A stretch of DNA of 64,000 nucleotides from Sphingomonas natans (GCF_030546695.1 NZ_JAUOTP010000001.1:62001-126000); one strand, 5' to 3'; positions 24,223 to 34,635 are shown, counted from the first letter of the stretch. Translations and numbers: made by a program. Notes: generated by a model from the sequence alone, not told the origin.

Positions 24223-25692
24223 ATGAGCTCAGATCCCACAGAAGTCGAAACCGCCTGCCTCGCCGCCGAGGCCGCCTTCGATACGTATCGCGCCACCGAC
24301 CGCGAGGCGCGCGCCGTTTTCCTCGAACGCATCGGCGAGGAGATTGCCGCGATCGGCGCGGACCTGATCACCACCGCATCGCGCGAAAGCGGGCTGCCGA
24401 CGGCGCGACTCGAAGGCGAGCGGGGGCGGACGATCGGCCAGCTCAAGATGTTCGCGGGCTACGTTCGCGCCGGCTATTGGATGGGCGTGCGGATCGATCC
24501 CGCGCTGCCGGAGCGCGCGCCGTTGCCGCGACCCGATCTGCGCCTGCGGATGATCCCGCTCGGCCCGGTCGCGGTGTTCGGCGCGTCGAACTTCCCGCTC
24601 GCTTTCTCGACCGCGGGGGGCGACACCGCCTCCGCGCTCGCGGCGGGCTGCCCGGTGGTGGTGAAGGCGCATCCGGCGCATCCCGAGACGGGTGAACTGG
24701 TCGCAGCTGCGATCCGCCGCGCGGTTGCCGCCTGCGGTCTGCCGGAGGGCGTGTTCGGCCATGTGACGGGTCCGGGCAACGAGATAGGCGCGGCACTGGT
24801 CCAGGATCCGCGCATCGCCGCGGTGGGCTTCACCGGATCGCGCGGCGGCGGGCTCGCGCTTGCGAAGCTCGTGCAGGCGCGGCCCGTGCCGATCCCGATC
24901 TACGCCGAGATGTCGAGCATCAACCCCGTGCTGCTGATGCCGGCCGCGCTCGCGGCACGCGGCGCGGCGCTGGGAACGGCCTTCGCGCAATCGGTGACGA
25001 TGGGCGTCGGGCAGTTCTGCACCAACCCCGGTTTGCTGCTTGGTATCGAAGGCGATGGCCTGACGGCGTTCGAAGAGGCGGCGACCGCAGCGCTGACGCA
25101 GGCTGCGGCCGGCAAGATGCTGACGGGCGGAATCCACGACGCTTATGAGAATGGCGCGAACGCGCTGGCCGGTCATAATCGTGTCGAGACGCTCGCGCGC
25201 GGGCTGGTCGGCGAGGGCGATGCGCGTGGGCAGGCAGCGTTCTTTGCGACGAGCGCCGAGGCGTTTCTCGAAGATCCCGCGCTCGGGCACGAAGTGTTCG
25301 GCCCGTCGTCGATCCTCGTCCGCTGCAAGGACGAGGCGACGCTGATGTCGGTCATCGCCGCGGCCGAAGGGCAGCTGACTGCGACTTTGCAGATGGACCC
25401 TGAGGACGAAGCGCTGGCCTCCAGGGTGCTGCCGCTGCTCGAGCGCAAGGCGGGACGCATCCTCGTTAATGGCTGGCCGACGGGCGTCGAGGTGACGCAC
25501 GCGATGGTGCATGGCGGGCCGTTTCCGGCGACTTCGGACGCGCGGACGACGTCGGTCGGCAGTCTCGCGATCGACCGCTTCCTGCGGCCGGTGAGCTATC
25601 AGAATCTGAGCGCTGCCTTGCTCCCGCCGGAGTTGCGGGACGATGCGCCGAACGTGCCCAAGCTGCTCGACGGGGTCGCGTCGCTCGGCTGA
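24223..25692 (+). CDS. 2-oxoglutarate semialdehyde (2,5-dioxopentanoate) dehydrogenase
   Basis: A 489-residue aldehyde dehydrogenase of the NADP-dependent type III alpha-ketoglutaric semialdehyde dehydrogenase branch. Landmarks are [49 protein letters not shown], the catalytic Glu in [10 protein letters not shown], the catalytic Cys in VGQFCTNPG, and the family-specific GGPFPATSD and RTTSVGS near the C-terminus. It carries out the last step of oxidative arabinose breakdown, giving 2-oxoglutarate in the cytoplasm. It leads an operon with the next three genes. Confidence 0.93.
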   Translation: MSSDPTEVETACLAAEAAFDTYRATDREARAVFLERIGEEIAAIGADLITTASRESGLPTARLEGERGRTIGQLKMFAGYVRAGYWMGVRIDPALPERAPLPRPDLRLRMIPLGPVAVFGASNFPLAFSTAGGDTASALAAGCPVVVKAHPAHPETGELVAAAIRRAVAACGLPEGVFGHVTGPGNEIGAALVQDPRIAAVGFTGSRGGGLALAKLVQARPVPIPIYAEMSSINPVLLMPAALAARGAALGTAFAQSVTMGVGQFCTNPGLLLGIEGDGLTAFEEAATAALTQAAAGKMLTGGIHDAYENGANALAGHNRVETLARGLVGEGDARGQAAFFATSAEAFLEDPALGHEVFGPSSILVRCKDEATLMSVIAAAEGQLTATLQMDPEDEALASRVLPLLERKAGRILVNGWPTGVEVTHAMVHGGPFPATSDARTTSVGSLAIDRFLRPVSYQNLSAALLPPELRDDAPNVPKLLDGVASLG

Positions 25693-25724
25693 GCGCATAT
25701 CGAATAATCGGAAAGGGAGACCGG

Positions 25725-26726
25725 ATGAGCCTCAGGCTGCTGCAGCATCGCGACGATAATGGCCAACGAACCGTGATCGCCGCGCAAGGGGATCGCGCGA
25801 CGATCGTGCCCAATGTCGCCAGCGTGCGCGAACTGGCGCTGCGCGCGATCGGCGAGGGCGTGAGCCTGGCCGAGGCGGTCGCAGCGGCGGGCGAGGGGGC
25901 CGAGGTCGATCTCGCCGCCGAATATGCGGCGGGCCGGCTGATCGCGCCGATCGATCATTCCGATGCCGCGCATCTGATTCTGACCGGAACTGGCCTCACC
26001 CATCTCGGCTCGGCCGAGGGGCGCGACAAGATGCACAAGGCGGCGGCCGCGGCCGAAACGCAGACCGACAGCATGCGGATGTTCCTGGAAGGGCTCGAGG
26101 GCGGCAAGCCCGGCGCGGGCGCGATCGGCCAGCAGCCCGAATGGTTCTACAAGGGCGACGGGCAGCAGCTTGTCGATCCCGGCAAGCCGCTGACCATGCC
26201 GAGCTTCGCCAAGGATGGCGGCGAGGAGCCCGAGCTGGCGGGCGTCTATATCGTCGGCGACGATGGGACGCCGTATCGGATCGGCCTGTGCCTCGGCAAC
26301 GAGTTCAGCGATCATGTGACCGAGCGGCACAATTATCTGTGGCTCGCCCACTCCAAGCTGCGCCAGGCGTCGATCGGGCCCGAGCTGCTGGTCGGCGACG
26401 CGCCGAGCGACGTACGCGGCGCGAGCCGGATCACGCGCGACGGCGCGGTGATCTGGGAAAAGCCGTTCCTCTCGGGCGAGGACAATATGTCGCACAGCCT
26501 GGCCAATCTCGAGCATCACCATTTCAAATATGATCTGTTCCGCCGGCCGGGCGACCTGCACGTCCACTTCTTCGGCACCGCGACCCTCTCGTTCAGCGAC
26601 GGCATCAAGACCGAGCCGGGTGACGTGTTCGAGATCGAGGCCGCGCCCTTCACGCTGCCGCTGCGCAACCCGCTGGCGCGCGCCGAGGGCGATGCGACGC
26701 TCCCGTCGGTCGTGAAGGCGCTCTGA
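25725..26726 (+). CDS. AraD1/GguC-type 2-keto-3-deoxy-L-arabinonate dehydratase (FAH fold)
   Basis: A 333-residue protein of the fumarylacetoacetate-hydrolase fold, AraD1/GguC branch. LILTGTGLTHLGSAEGRDKMH, the GVYIVGDDGTPYRIGLCLGNEFSDHVTE segment with the acidic metal ligands, and HHHFKYDLFRRPGDLHVHFFGT are characteristic. It probably dehydrates 2-keto-3-deoxy-L-arabinonate to 2-oxoglutarate semialdehyde, the substrate of the dehydrogenase encoded just upstream. The chemistry is inferred from the family and from the complete set of neighbours. It overlaps the next gene by one base (TGATG). Confidence 0.87.
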   Translation: MSLRLLQHRDDNGQRTVIAAQGDRATIVPNVASVRELALRAIGEGVSLAEAVAAAGEGAEVDLAAEYAAGRLIAPIDHSDAAHLILTGTGLTHLGSAEGRDKMHKAAAAAETQTDSMRMFLEGLEGGKPGAGAIGQQPEWFYKGDGQQLVDPGKPLTMPSFAKDGGEEPELAGVYIVGDDGTPYRIGLCLGNEFSDHVTERHNYLWLAHSKLRQASIGPELLVGDAPSDVRGASRITRDGAVIWEKPFLSGEDNMSHSLANLEHHHFKYDLFRRPGDLHVHFFGTATLSFSDGIKTEPGDVFEIEAAPFTLPLRNPLARAEGDATLPSVVKAL

Positions 26727-27652
26727 TGACGGGACCGATCCGCGTCGCGATCGTCGGCATGGGCAAGATCGCCCATGACCAGCATGTCCCTGCCATCGCC
26801 AACAATGAGGCGTTCGAACTGGCCGCGACGGTCAGTTCGCGCGGCGAGGCGACCGGCGGCGTGCCGCTGTTCCGCACGCTCGGCGAGTTGCTCGCCGACG
26901 GGCCGGAGATCGATGCGGTCGCGCTCTGCACACCGCCGCAGGTTCGCTACGCGCTCGCGCAGGAAGCGATCGCGGCCGGCAAGCATGTCTTCCTCGAGAA
27001 GCCGCCCGGGGCGACGCTCGCCGAAGTGGCGGTGCTCGACGAATATGCCGCCAAGGCCGGCGTTACGCTCTTCGCGAGCTGGCATTCGCGCTACGCCGCC
27101 GGCGTCGGCCACGCGCGAGCGTGGCTGGCCGGGCGCGCCATCCAAAGCGTTTCGATCGTCTGGCGCGAGGACGTGCGTGTCTGGCATCCGGGGCAGGCGT
27201 GGATATGGGAGCCGGGCGGGCTCGGCGTGTTCGATCCCGGCATCAACGCGCTCTCCATCGCGACGCATATCCTGCCGCCCTTCTTCCTCGAGGAAGGGAC
27301 GTTGTTCCTGCCGGCGAACCGCGCCGCGCCGATCGCGGCCCTGCTCAACTTTCGCGACGCGCACGGCACCCCGATCGCGATGGATCTCGACTGGCGCCAG
27401 ACCGGCCCGCAGACATGGGACATCACGGTCGAGACCGACGCCGGCCAGCTCCGGCTCGCCAAGGGCGGCAACGAGCTCTTCCTGCCCGCGGGCGAGCATA
27501 AGAGCGACGACCACGAATATCCCGGCCTTTACGCGCGCTTCGCCGATCTGGTGCGCAGCGGCACGAGCGATGTCGATATCGCGCCGCTGCGGCATGTCGC
27601 GGACGCGTTCCTGCGGGGGCGGCGCGAGCTGGTCGAAGACTTTCACGACTGA
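26726..27652 (+). CDS. L-arabinose 1-dehydrogenase (Gfo/Idh/MocA family)
   Basis: A 308-residue oxidoreductase with a Rossmann domain (VAIVGMGKIAHDQHVPAI), the EKPPG motif (KHVFLEKPPGATLAEVAVLD) and WHSRYAAGV. It shares long, nearly colinear stretches, such as WIWEPGGLGVFDPGINALSI, with the Azospirillum L-arabinose 1-dehydrogenase as I remember it. It oxidises L-arabinose (often also D-galactose) to the lactone with NAD(P)+ in the cytoplasm. There is no signal peptide, in contrast to the quinoprotein dehydrogenase at 8788. Confidence 0.92.
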   Translation: MTGPIRVAIVGMGKIAHDQHVPAIANNEAFELAATVSSRGEATGGVPLFRTLGELLADGPEIDAVALCTPPQVRYALAQEAIAAGKHVFLEKPPGATLAEVAVLDEYAAKAGVTLFASWHSRYAAGVGHARAWLAGRAIQSVSIVWREDVRVWHPGQAWIWEPGGLGVFDPGINALSIATHILPPFFLEEGTLFLPANRAAPIAALLNFRDAHGTPIAMDLDWRQTGPQTWDITVETDAGQLRLAKGGNELFLPAGEHKSDDHEYPGLYARFADLVRSGTSDVDIAPLRHVADAFLRGRRELVEDFHD

Positions 27653-27663
27653 CGACAATAGCG

Positions 27664-27679
27664 CCGGCCGATCGGCCGG
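27664..27679. promoter_or_regulatory. Perfect 16-bp palindrome CCGGCCGATCGGCCGG
   Basis: It lies in the 53-base gap between the arabinose dehydrogenase and GH51 genes, 26 bases before the GH51 start and directly followed by its AGGAGG-type ribosome site. It could be a mRNA hairpin that changes expression within the operon or a protein site. No other copy was noticed. Confidence 0.4.
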
Positions 27680-27705
27680 ACGCAAAAGGAGGGGGAGAAC
27701 AGCCG

Positions 27706-29259
27706 ATGATCCGTACGTTACGACACGCGACACTGGCGCTGATGCTGACGACGACGCCGGTCGCGGCGATGGCGCAGGAGGCCTTGACCGCGACCGCCAC
27801 GATCAAGGGCGATACGCCGGGCCCGATCTACGACCGGCACATCTTCACGCAATTCGCCGAGCATCTCGGCACGGGCATCTATGGCGGCCTGTGGGTGGGC
27901 AAGAACAGCAAGATCCCCAACACGCGCGGCTTCCGCAACGATGTCGTCCAGGCGCTGCGCGATCTGAGCGTGCCGACGATCCGCTGGCCGGGCGGCTGCT
28001 TCGCCGACGAATATCACTGGCGGGAGGGCATCGGCCCGCAGGCCAAGCGCAAGGTGAAGATCAATACGCATTGGGGCGGCGTCACCGAGCCCAACACGGT
28101 CGGCACGCACGAGTTTATGGACCTGCTCGATCAGGTCGGCGCCGAGGCCTATATCTCAGGCAATGTCGGCGACGGCACGCCCACCGAGATGGCGGAGTGG
28201 GTCGAATATATGACCTCGCCTTCGGGCACGCTCGCGGAGGAGCGCGCGAAGAACGGCCACAAGGCGCCGTGGAAGGTGCCCTATTTCGGCATCGGCAACG
28301 AACTGTGGGGCTGCGGCGGCAATATGCGCGCCGAATATGCGGCGGACGAAACACGCCGCTTCGCGACCTTCGTGAAGGTGCCCTACGGCGAGAAGATCAC
28401 CAAGATCGCCTCGGGCGCGAACAGCGAGGATTATAACTGGACCGAAGTGATGATGCAGCAGGCGACCAAGGCGGTCGGCGGCCTGTCGCTCCATTATTAT
28501 ACGGTGCCCAAAGGCTTCGAAAAGCGCTCGGTCTCGGTCGGTTTCGACGAGACGCTTTGGGCCGAGACGATGTCGCGCACCTGGAAGATGGAGGAGCTTC
28601 TCACGAAGCACGGCGCGATCATGGACAAATATGATCCCGAGAAGCGCGTGTTTCTCGCCGTCGACGAGTGGGGGACCTGGTATGAGGAGGATGCGGGCAC
28701 GCATCGCGGGTTCCTGCGCCAGCAGAACACGCTGCGCGATGCACTGGTGGCCGGCATCAACCTTAACATCTTCGCCAAGCATGCCGATCGCGTCCGCATG
28801 ACGGCGATCGCGCAGATGATCGACGTGCTGCAGGCGATGATCCTGACCGACGGCGCGAAGATGGTGAAGACGCCGACCTATTACGTCTTCCAGATGTACA
28901 AGCCGTACATGGACGCGACGGTGCTGCCGATCGATCTGAAGTCGCCCTGGTACGGCAAGGATCAGTGGGTCGTGCCCGCGGTCAGCGCCTCGGCGGTGAA
29001 GGACAAGGCCGGGCAGGTGCATGTCGGCCTGACGAACGCCGATCCGAACCGGCCGGTGACGGTGACCGTCAGCCTGACCGGCGTCGCCGGCACCGCGGTG
29101 TCGGGCAAGGTGATCACCGCGAACGCGATGGATGCGCTCAACAGCTTCGCGCAGCCTTCGACCGTGGTGCCGACCGCCTTCACCGGCGCGCGGCTGGACG
29201 GCGGCACGCTGACCGTGACGCTGCCCGCCAAATCGGTGGTGATGCTCGATCTGAAGTAG
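27706..29259 (+). CDS. Exported alpha-L-arabinofuranosidase, GH51
   Basis: A 517-residue enzyme with a signal peptide (MIRTLRHATLALMLTTTPVAAMAQ) and strong AGGAGG ribosome site. GH51 signatures are GPIYDRHIFTQFAEHLG, RWPGGCFADEYHW, the acid/base Glu about residue 199 in GIGNELWGCGGNM and the nucleophile about residue 321 in VDEWGTWY. A C-terminal beta-sandwich completes it. It releases arabinose from arabinan side chains in the periplasm, feeding the arabinose pathway of the same operon. Confidence 0.95.
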   Translation: MIRTLRHATLALMLTTTPVAAMAQEALTATATIKGDTPGPIYDRHIFTQFAEHLGTGIYGGLWVGKNSKIPNTRGFRNDVVQALRDLSVPTIRWPGGCFADEYHWREGIGPQAKRKVKINTHWGGVTEPNTVGTHEFMDLLDQVGAEAYISGNVGDGTPTEMAEWVEYMTSPSGTLAEERAKNGHKAPWKVPYFGIGNELWGCGGNMRAEYAADETRRFATFVKVPYGEKITKIASGANSEDYNWTEVMMQQATKAVGGLSLHYYTVPKGFEKRSVSVGFDETLWAETMSRTWKMEELLTKHGAIMDKYDPEKRVFLAVDEWGTWYEEDAGTHRGFLRQQNTLRDALVAGINLNIFAKHADRVRMTAIAQMIDVLQAMILTDGAKMVKTPTYYVFQMYKPYMDATVLPIDLKSPWYGKDQWVVPAVSASAVKDKAGQVHVGLTNADPNRPVTVTVSLTGVAGTAVSGKVITANAMDALNSFAQPSTVVPTAFTGARLDGGTLTVTLPAKSVVMLDLK

Positions 29260-29337
29260 AACGACGAGGGGGTCAGCGCGAAACGGCATTCGCTGCTGGC
29301 CCGCTTCGAGACGTCCGGGACGGAGGCCGTACCTCCT

Positions 29338-30195
29338 TTAGCGCGGGCTCACTGCCCGTCCCGAAAGTCGCCCGGGCACATCGACCGGAAAGGCGAACAG
29401 GCCGCCCGCCAGCGGCTGATCGGCCAGCGCGGCGTCGTCCATATTGTCGCGTGCGGTCGTCGCGTAGGCGGTCTTGAGGTCGGGCCCGCCGAAGGCGATC
29501 TTGGTGACGTTCGCGCAGGGAAAGCGAACCGTCTCCACAAGCTTGCCGTCCGGCGCATAACGCCGCGCCGACCAGCCGCCCCACAGGCCGACCCAAAGGT
29601 GATCCTCGCTGTCGAGGACGACGCCGTCTGGCGTGCCGTCGGCCGGATCGATCGTCGCGAAGAGAACGCCGTCGATGAGCGTGTCGCGCTCACCGATGTC
29701 GAAGCGCCAGATCTGCCCAGCGAGCGTATCGACGTGATAGAGGAGGCGGCCGTCGGCGGTGACGGCAGGACCGTTTGTGATCGCGCATTCGCCGCCGACC
29801 GTCGTGAGCTTTCCGCCTGCGAACAGATGGACCGCGCCGGTCGCCAGCGTGCAGCCGAAGTCCATCGAGCCGAACCAGATGCGGCCGGCGGGATCCACCG
29901 TGCCGTCGTTCAGCCGATTGCCCGCGCGCATCTCGACCCGGGCGGTTTCGCCCGTCACGCGTTCGCCATCGAAGCGTTCGAGCGCGTGGCCGCGTCCCAG
30001 CACGAAGCCGCCCGCGGCGTCGAGCAGCAGGAACCCCGGATAGCCGCCGACCTCGATCGTGCGCTGCGTGTTCGTCTCCGGCTCGAGCGAATGGAGCCTG
30101 CCGGAAAGGATGTCGCCGAACCAGAGCGTGCCGCTTCGATCGTCCCAGAGAGGGCCTTCGCCCAAGGTGGCGCCTACGGGCCATACGCACTGCAC
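29338..30195 (-). CDS. SMP-30/gluconolactonase-family L-arabinolactonase
   Basis: A 285-residue six-bladed propeller of the SMP-30/regucalcin family. Metal-site residues are visible in LGEGPLWDD (Glu), [11 protein letters not shown] (Asn), [11 protein letters not shown] (Asn) and [17 protein letters not shown] (Asp). It would hydrolyse L-arabino-gamma-lactone, the product of the dehydrogenase at 26726, to L-arabinonate. There is no signal peptide, so it acts in the cytoplasm. It is transcribed divergently from the arabinonate dehydratase and shares a promoter region with GTCCGACAA repeats. Confidence 0.9.
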   Translation of the reverse strand: MQCVWPVGATLGEGPLWDDRSGTLWFGDILSGRLHSLEPETNTQRTIEVGGYPGFLLLDAAGGFVLGRGHALERFDGERVTGETARVEMRAGNRLNDGTVDPAGRIWFGSMDFGCTLATGAVHLFAGGKLTTVGGECAITNGPAVTADGRLLYHVDTLAGQIWRFDIGERDTLIDGVLFATIDPADGTPDGVVLDSEDHLWVGLWGGWSARRYAPDGKLVETVRFPCANVTKIAFGGPDLKTAYATTARDNMDDAALADQPLAGGLFAFPVDVPGRLSGRAVSPR

Positions 30196-30212
30196 TTCCG
30201 TTCCTCCCGATC

Positions 30213-30235
30213 AGTCCGACAATTATCCGACAAGT
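30213..30235. promoter_or_regulatory. Tandem GTCCGACAA elements (AGTCCGACAATTATCCGACAAG)
   Basis: Two overlapping TCCGACAA direct repeats 12 bases apart lie between the divergent lactonase and dehydratase genes. The element AGTCCGACAA also occurs at 21996. TTGTCGGATAA, read on the other strand, is a near palindrome. This is a candidate operator for the GntR at 23378. Confidence 0.5.
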
Positions 30236-30345
30236 CCGCTCGGCTTGGCAAGCGTCGGCTGGCGCGGTTGCAAAACGCACTGACGGTTGGGCCCGCGCGA
30301 CCGGATTGCGCTCGGCGCCATAAAACTTATAAATACTCCTACATA

Positions 30346-32160
30346 ATGGAATCGGGACGGGTAATGGGCGAGGGAAGACGGTCTGGGTTGCGGTCGCGCG
30401 CGTGGTTCGACAATCCGGACAATATCGACATGACCGCGCTCTACGTGGAGCGGTATCTCAATTTCGGGTTGAGCCTGGAGGAGCTGCGATCGGACAAGCC
30501 GATCATCGGCATCGCTCAGACGGGCAGCGACCTCAGCCCCTGCAACCGCCACCATCTGGTGCTGGCCGAGCGCATGCGCGAGGGCATTCGCGAGGCCGGC
30601 GGCATCGCCATGGAATTTCCCGTCCATCCCATCCAGGAGACGGGCAAGCGGCCGACCGCGGGACTCGACCGCAATCTCGCCTATCTCGGCCTGGTCGAGG
30701 CGCTTTACGGTTATCCGCTCGATGGCGTGATCCTGACCACCGGTTGCGACAAGACGACGCCTGCGCTGCTGATGGCTGCCGCGACGGTGAATCTGCCGGC
30801 GATCGCGCTCTCGGTCGGGCCGATGCTCAATGGCTGGTTCAAGGGCGAGCGGACCGGATCGGGGACGATCGTCTGGCATGCGCGCCAGCTGCTCGCCGCG
30901 GGCAAGATCGACGACGAAGGCTTCATCCGCCTCGTCGCGAGTTCGGCGCCGTCGACCGGCTTCTGCAATACGATGGGCACCGCCTCGACGATGAACAGCC
31001 TGGCCGAGGCGCTGGGGATGATGCTGCCGGGCACTGCGGCGATCCCGGCGCCGTATCGCGATCGCCAGGAGGCTGCATACAAGACCGGCCTGCGCATCGT
31101 GGACATGGTGCGCGAGGATCTGAAGCCGTCCGACATCATGACGCGCGAAGCCTTCCATAACGCGATCGTCGTCAATTCGGCGATCGGCGGCTCGACCAAT
31201 GCGCCGATCCATCTGGCCGCGATCGCGCGCCACATCGGCGTCGAGCTGGCGCTCAAGGAATGGGAGACGGTCGGCCACAAAGTGCCGCTGCTCGTCAATC
31301 TGCAACCTGCCGGTGAATATCTGGGCGAGGATTATTATCGCGCCGGATCGGTTCCGGCCGTCGTCTCGCAGCTGATCGAGCAGGGCCTGATCCGCGAAGG
31401 CGCGATGACCGTCAACGGCAAGACGATCGGCGACAATTGCCGCGGCGTCGAGATCGAAGACGAGCGCGTCATCCGCCCGTTCGCCACGCCTCTGATGAAA
31501 GATGCGGGCTTCGTCGTGTTCACGGGCAATCTGTTCGATGCCGCGATCATGAAGACGAGCGTCATCAGCCCGGAATTCCGCGCGCGTTATCTCTCCAATC
31601 CGGACGATCCCGACGCGTTCGAAGGCCCCGCGGTCGTGTTCGACGGACCTGAGGATTATCACCACCGGATCGACGATCCGTCGCTCGGCATCACGCCCGC
31701 CACCTTGATGTTCATGCGCGGGGCGGGGCCGATCGGCTATCCCGGTGCCGCCGAAGTCGTGAACATGCGGCCGCCCTCCTATCTGATCACCGAGGGGATC
31801 ACCGCGCTGCCGTGCATCGGCGACGGGCGCCAGTCTGGGACGAGCGGAAGTCCGTCGATCCTGAACGCCAGTCCCGAGGCAGCGGCGATGGGTGGCCTGG
31901 CGCTGCTGCGCACCGGGGATCGGGTACGGATCGATCTCAATGTCGGGACGGTCGACGTCCTCATTCCCGACGAGGAACTGGCCGAGCGCCGGCGCGTGCT
32001 GACCGAAGCAGGCGGCTTCGCTTATCCGGCGTCGCAGACGCCGTGGCAGGAGATTCAGCGTTCCGTCGTCGGCCAGATGAATACCGGCGCGATCCTGGAA
32101 GGCGCCGAGAAATATCAGCGCATCGCCCAGACGATGGGACTGCCGCGCGACAATCATTGA
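30346..32160 (+). CDS. L-arabinonate dehydratase (IlvD/Edd family Fe-S dehydratase)
   Basis: A 604-residue dihydroxyacid/sugar-acid dehydratase. [26 protein letters not shown] is typical of the arabinonate/xylonate subfamily. Cluster cysteines are expected in [19 protein letters not shown] and STGFCNTMG, and [17 protein letters not shown] and [14 protein letters not shown] complete the signature. It converts L-arabinonate to 2-keto-3-deoxy-L-arabinonate. ATG 30346 is used; ATG 30364 with a GGGACGGG stretch upstream is an alternative. The GH35 gene follows ten bases after the stop, so both are likely one unit. Confidence 0.92.
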   Translation: MESGRVMGEGRRSGLRSRAWFDNPDNIDMTALYVERYLNFGLSLEELRSDKPIIGIAQTGSDLSPCNRHHLVLAERMREGIREAGGIAMEFPVHPIQETGKRPTAGLDRNLAYLGLVEALYGYPLDGVILTTGCDKTTPALLMAAATVNLPAIALSVGPMLNGWFKGERTGSGTIVWHARQLLAAGKIDDEGFIRLVASSAPSTGFCNTMGTASTMNSLAEALGMMLPGTAAIPAPYRDRQEAAYKTGLRIVDMVREDLKPSDIMTREAFHNAIVVNSAIGGSTNAPIHLAAIARHIGVELALKEWETVGHKVPLLVNLQPAGEYLGEDYYRAGSVPAVVSQLIEQGLIREGAMTVNGKTIGDNCRGVEIEDERVIRPFATPLMKDAGFVVFTGNLFDAAIMKTSVISPEFRARYLSNPDDPDAFEGPAVVFDGPEDYHHRIDDPSLGITPATLMFMRGAGPIGYPGAAEVVNMRPPSYLITEGITALPCIGDGRQSGTSGSPSILNASPEAAAMGGLALLRTGDRVRIDLNVGTVDVLIPDEELAERRRVLTEAGGFAYPASQTPWQEIQRSVVGQMNTGAILEGAEKYQRIAQTMGLPRDNH

Positions 32161-32170
32161 GGGTTACGGA

Positions 32171-34612
32171 ATGAAGAAGCGTGCGATCCGCCATGGCGTG
32201 GCCATGGTGCTGGTGTTGGCGCTTTCTTCTTCTCCGGCCGCCGCGGAACTGGTGACCGTCGATGCGACGAAGGCGGCGCTGCCGCCTCGGAGCGCGCATC
32301 TCCATATGGGCGCGGGGGCGGGGCCGCACGGCACGATCGGCGTCAACAATCGCTATCTGACGCGCGACCGCCGGCCCTGGCTCCCGGTCATGGGCGAGTT
32401 TCACTTCAGCCGCTTTCCGGCCTCGGGCTGGGAAGACGAAATCCTGAAGATGAAGGCGGCGGGCGTCTCGATCATTGCCACCTACGTGATCTGGAACCAG
32501 ATCGAGCGCGAGCCCGGGCAGCTCGACTGGACGGGCGATCGCGACATACGTCGCTTCGCCGAACTGTGCGCCAAGCATGACATGCTGCTGTTCGTCCGGC
32601 CCGGGCCGTGGGCGCATGCCGAGACGCGCTTCGGCGGGATCCCGGATTGGGTCGTGTCGACGACGCGGCCACGCAGCAACGATCCGGCCTATCTCGCCGA
32701 GGTGGAGCGCTTCTGGCGCGGTCTGGCCGAGCAGTTGAAGGGCGAGCTGTGGAAGGACGGTGGCCCGATCGTCGGACTGCAGATCGAAAACGAGTATAAT
32801 CTCGACGGAGAGAGCCGGGGACGCGCGCATATCGCGACGCTGAAGGCGCTCGCGGTGCGGCTCGGCTTCGACGTGCCGCTCTATACGGTCACCGGCTGGG
32901 ATCAGACGATCTATCCCAAGGGAGAGGTCGTGCCCGTGCAGGGCGGCTATCCGGACGAGCCCTGGTCGGCAAAGCTGGTGAAGCTGCCGCCGAAAGAGAA
33001 TTACCTGTTCCGCTTCCACAGCCGCGTGAGCGGGGATCTAGGGGCGCAGACGCGCGCGGCGCGGGGGCGGGGCGATGCGGACGACGATGTCGACGATACG
33101 CCGTTCCTGGGGGCCGAATATGGCGGTGGAGTGCCGGTCATGTATCGGCGCAGACCCCTCCTGAGCCCCGCGGATGTCGGCGCGGCGGTCACCACGCAGG
33201 TGGGATCGGGCGTCAATCTGCTCGGCTATTACATGTTCCACGGCGGCGCGAACCCGCTGGCGCATGGCCGCTCGCTGGAGGAGACGCAGCGATCGGGCGG
33301 CTATAATGACGTGCCGGCGATCGGCTATGATTTCCAGGCGCCGATCGGGCAATATGGCGAGGTGAATGCGGTGAGCGGCGCGATCCGCCCGCTCCATTAT
33401 CTGCTGGAAAGCTATGGCGACCGGCTCGCGACGATGATCCCGCACGAGCCGGCGGTGCAGCCGTCCGGCCCGGCCGATATGTCGACCTTGCGCTGGTCGG
33501 TGCGCAGCGACGGCGATGCGGGCTTCCTGTTCGTCAACAATCATGTCCGCCAATATGCGATGGCGCCGCATGGCGACGTGCGCTTCGACGTCCGCCTCCC
33601 GAGTGGGAAAGTGCGGATCCCATCGACGGGCGTCACGATCGCGGACGGCGCGAGCTTCGTGTGGCCGGTCAATCTCGACTTGGACGGCGTACGGCTCGTC
33701 TGGGCGACCGCGCAGCCGGTGACGCGGCTCCGCGACGAGGAGGGGGCGATCCACGTCCTCCTCGCGACGCAGCCGGGGGCGGTGGAGCTGGCGTTCGCAG
33801 CCGCCGGGATCCGATCGGTCTCCGTGCCGACGAAGGCGGACGCGGCCGGGCGGCTGCTGGCGCAGGTGTTGCCCTCGACCGACCGCTTGATCACGATCGA
33901 GAAGCTCGACAGCACCAAGGTACGCATCCTGCTCCTCGATGCGGGCTCGGCGAAGCGGATCTGGGTGGGGGATGTCGGCGGGACGCGCCGGCTGGTGCTG
34001 ACAGACGCGGATCTGTTCTTCTCGGGCAAGGCGCTCGTGCTGCGCCAGCGGGGCGAGCCGCATTTTCGTTTCTCGACCTGGCCGCTCGCGAGCGACGTCT
34101 CGGCGAATGCGGAGATCACGCGACGGGGCACGGCGATGGAAGCGAGCGTCGCCGGGCCGCCCGCCGGCTCGATCGCGATCACATCGACGCGCGCGCCCGG
34201 CGAGGCACCGCCGATTGAGATCGGTGGGCCGGCCAAGGCGGCGATGCAGCCGCTGCCGGAGTCGCATCGCGCCGATGCGGTCTGGTCGTTCATCGTCCCG
34301 CAGAGTGCGCTACGCGATGTCGAGGATGCCTATCTCGAAATCGACTATCGCGGCGATATCGGGCGGGTGAGCGACGGCACGACGATGCTGGACGACGCCT
34401 TCTGGGACGGCCGGGTATGGCGGATCGGGCTGAAGCGCTTCGCGGCGAGGCTGGGGCACCCCTGGTCGATCGCGATCATGCCGCTACGCGCGGATGCGCC
34501 AATCTATCTGGACGAGCGCGCTCGAGCGCTCTTGCCCAAGGCGGCGCAGGTCGCCGAGCTGCGTTCGATACGTCTGGTGCCGGAATATGAGCTGCGAGTG
34601 ACGCTGCGTTAG
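32171..34612 (+). CDS. Exported beta-galactosidase, GH35
   Basis: An 813-residue protein with a signal peptide (MKKRAIRHGVAMVLVLALSSSPAAAE). GH35 elements: MGEFHFSRFPASGWEDEILKMKAAG, VRPGPWAHAETRFGGIPDW, acid/base Glu about residue 208 in GLQIENEYN and the nucleophile about residue 316 in FLGAEYGGG. C-terminal beta domains follow. It would trim galactan side chains or arabinogalactan in the periplasm. It is co-directional and nearly continuous with the arabinonate dehydratase gene, linking galactan and arabinan removal. Confidence 0.93.
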   Translation: MKKRAIRHGVAMVLVLALSSSPAAAELVTVDATKAALPPRSAHLHMGAGAGPHGTIGVNNRYLTRDRRPWLPVMGEFHFSRFPASGWEDEILKMKAAGVSIIATYVIWNQIEREPGQLDWTGDRDIRRFAELCAKHDMLLFVRPGPWAHAETRFGGIPDWVVSTTRPRSNDPAYLAEVERFWRGLAEQLKGELWKDGGPIVGLQIENEYNLDGESRGRAHIATLKALAVRLGFDVPLYTVTGWDQTIYPKGEVVPVQGGYPDEPWSAKLVKLPPKENYLFRFHSRVSGDLGAQTRAARGRGDADDDVDDTPFLGAEYGGGVPVMYRRRPLLSPADVGAAVTTQVGSGVNLLGYYMFHGGANPLAHGRSLEETQRSGGYNDVPAIGYDFQAPIGQYGEVNAVSGAIRPLHYLLESYGDRLATMIPHEPAVQPSGPADMSTLRWSVRSDGDAGFLFVNNHVRQYAMAPHGDVRFDVRLPSGKVRIPSTGVTIADGASFVWPVNLDLDGVRLVWATAQPVTRLRDEEGAIHVLLATQPGAVELAFAAAGIRSVSVPTKADAAGRLLAQVLPSTDRLITIEKLDSTKVRILLLDAGSAKRIWVGDVGGTRRLVLTDADLFFSGKALVLRQRGEPHFRFSTWPLASDVSANAEITRRGTAMEASVAGPPAGSIAITSTRAPGEAPPIEIGGPAKAAMQPLPESHRADAVWSFIVPQSALRDVEDAYLEIDYRGDIGRVSDGTTMLDDAFWDGRVWRIGLKRFAARLGHPWSIAIMPLRADAPIYLDERARALLPKAAQVAELRSIRLVPEYELRVTLR

Positions 34613-34635
34613 CATCGATCCTCCCTGGCTCTGCC

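Noticed and set aside
30332-30352. TCCTAC-ATA-ATGGAA as a further rhamnose-type operator in front of the arabinonate dehydratase
   Set aside because: Only part of the left arm matches and the right half coincides with the start codon region; the neighbours belong to the arabinose set.
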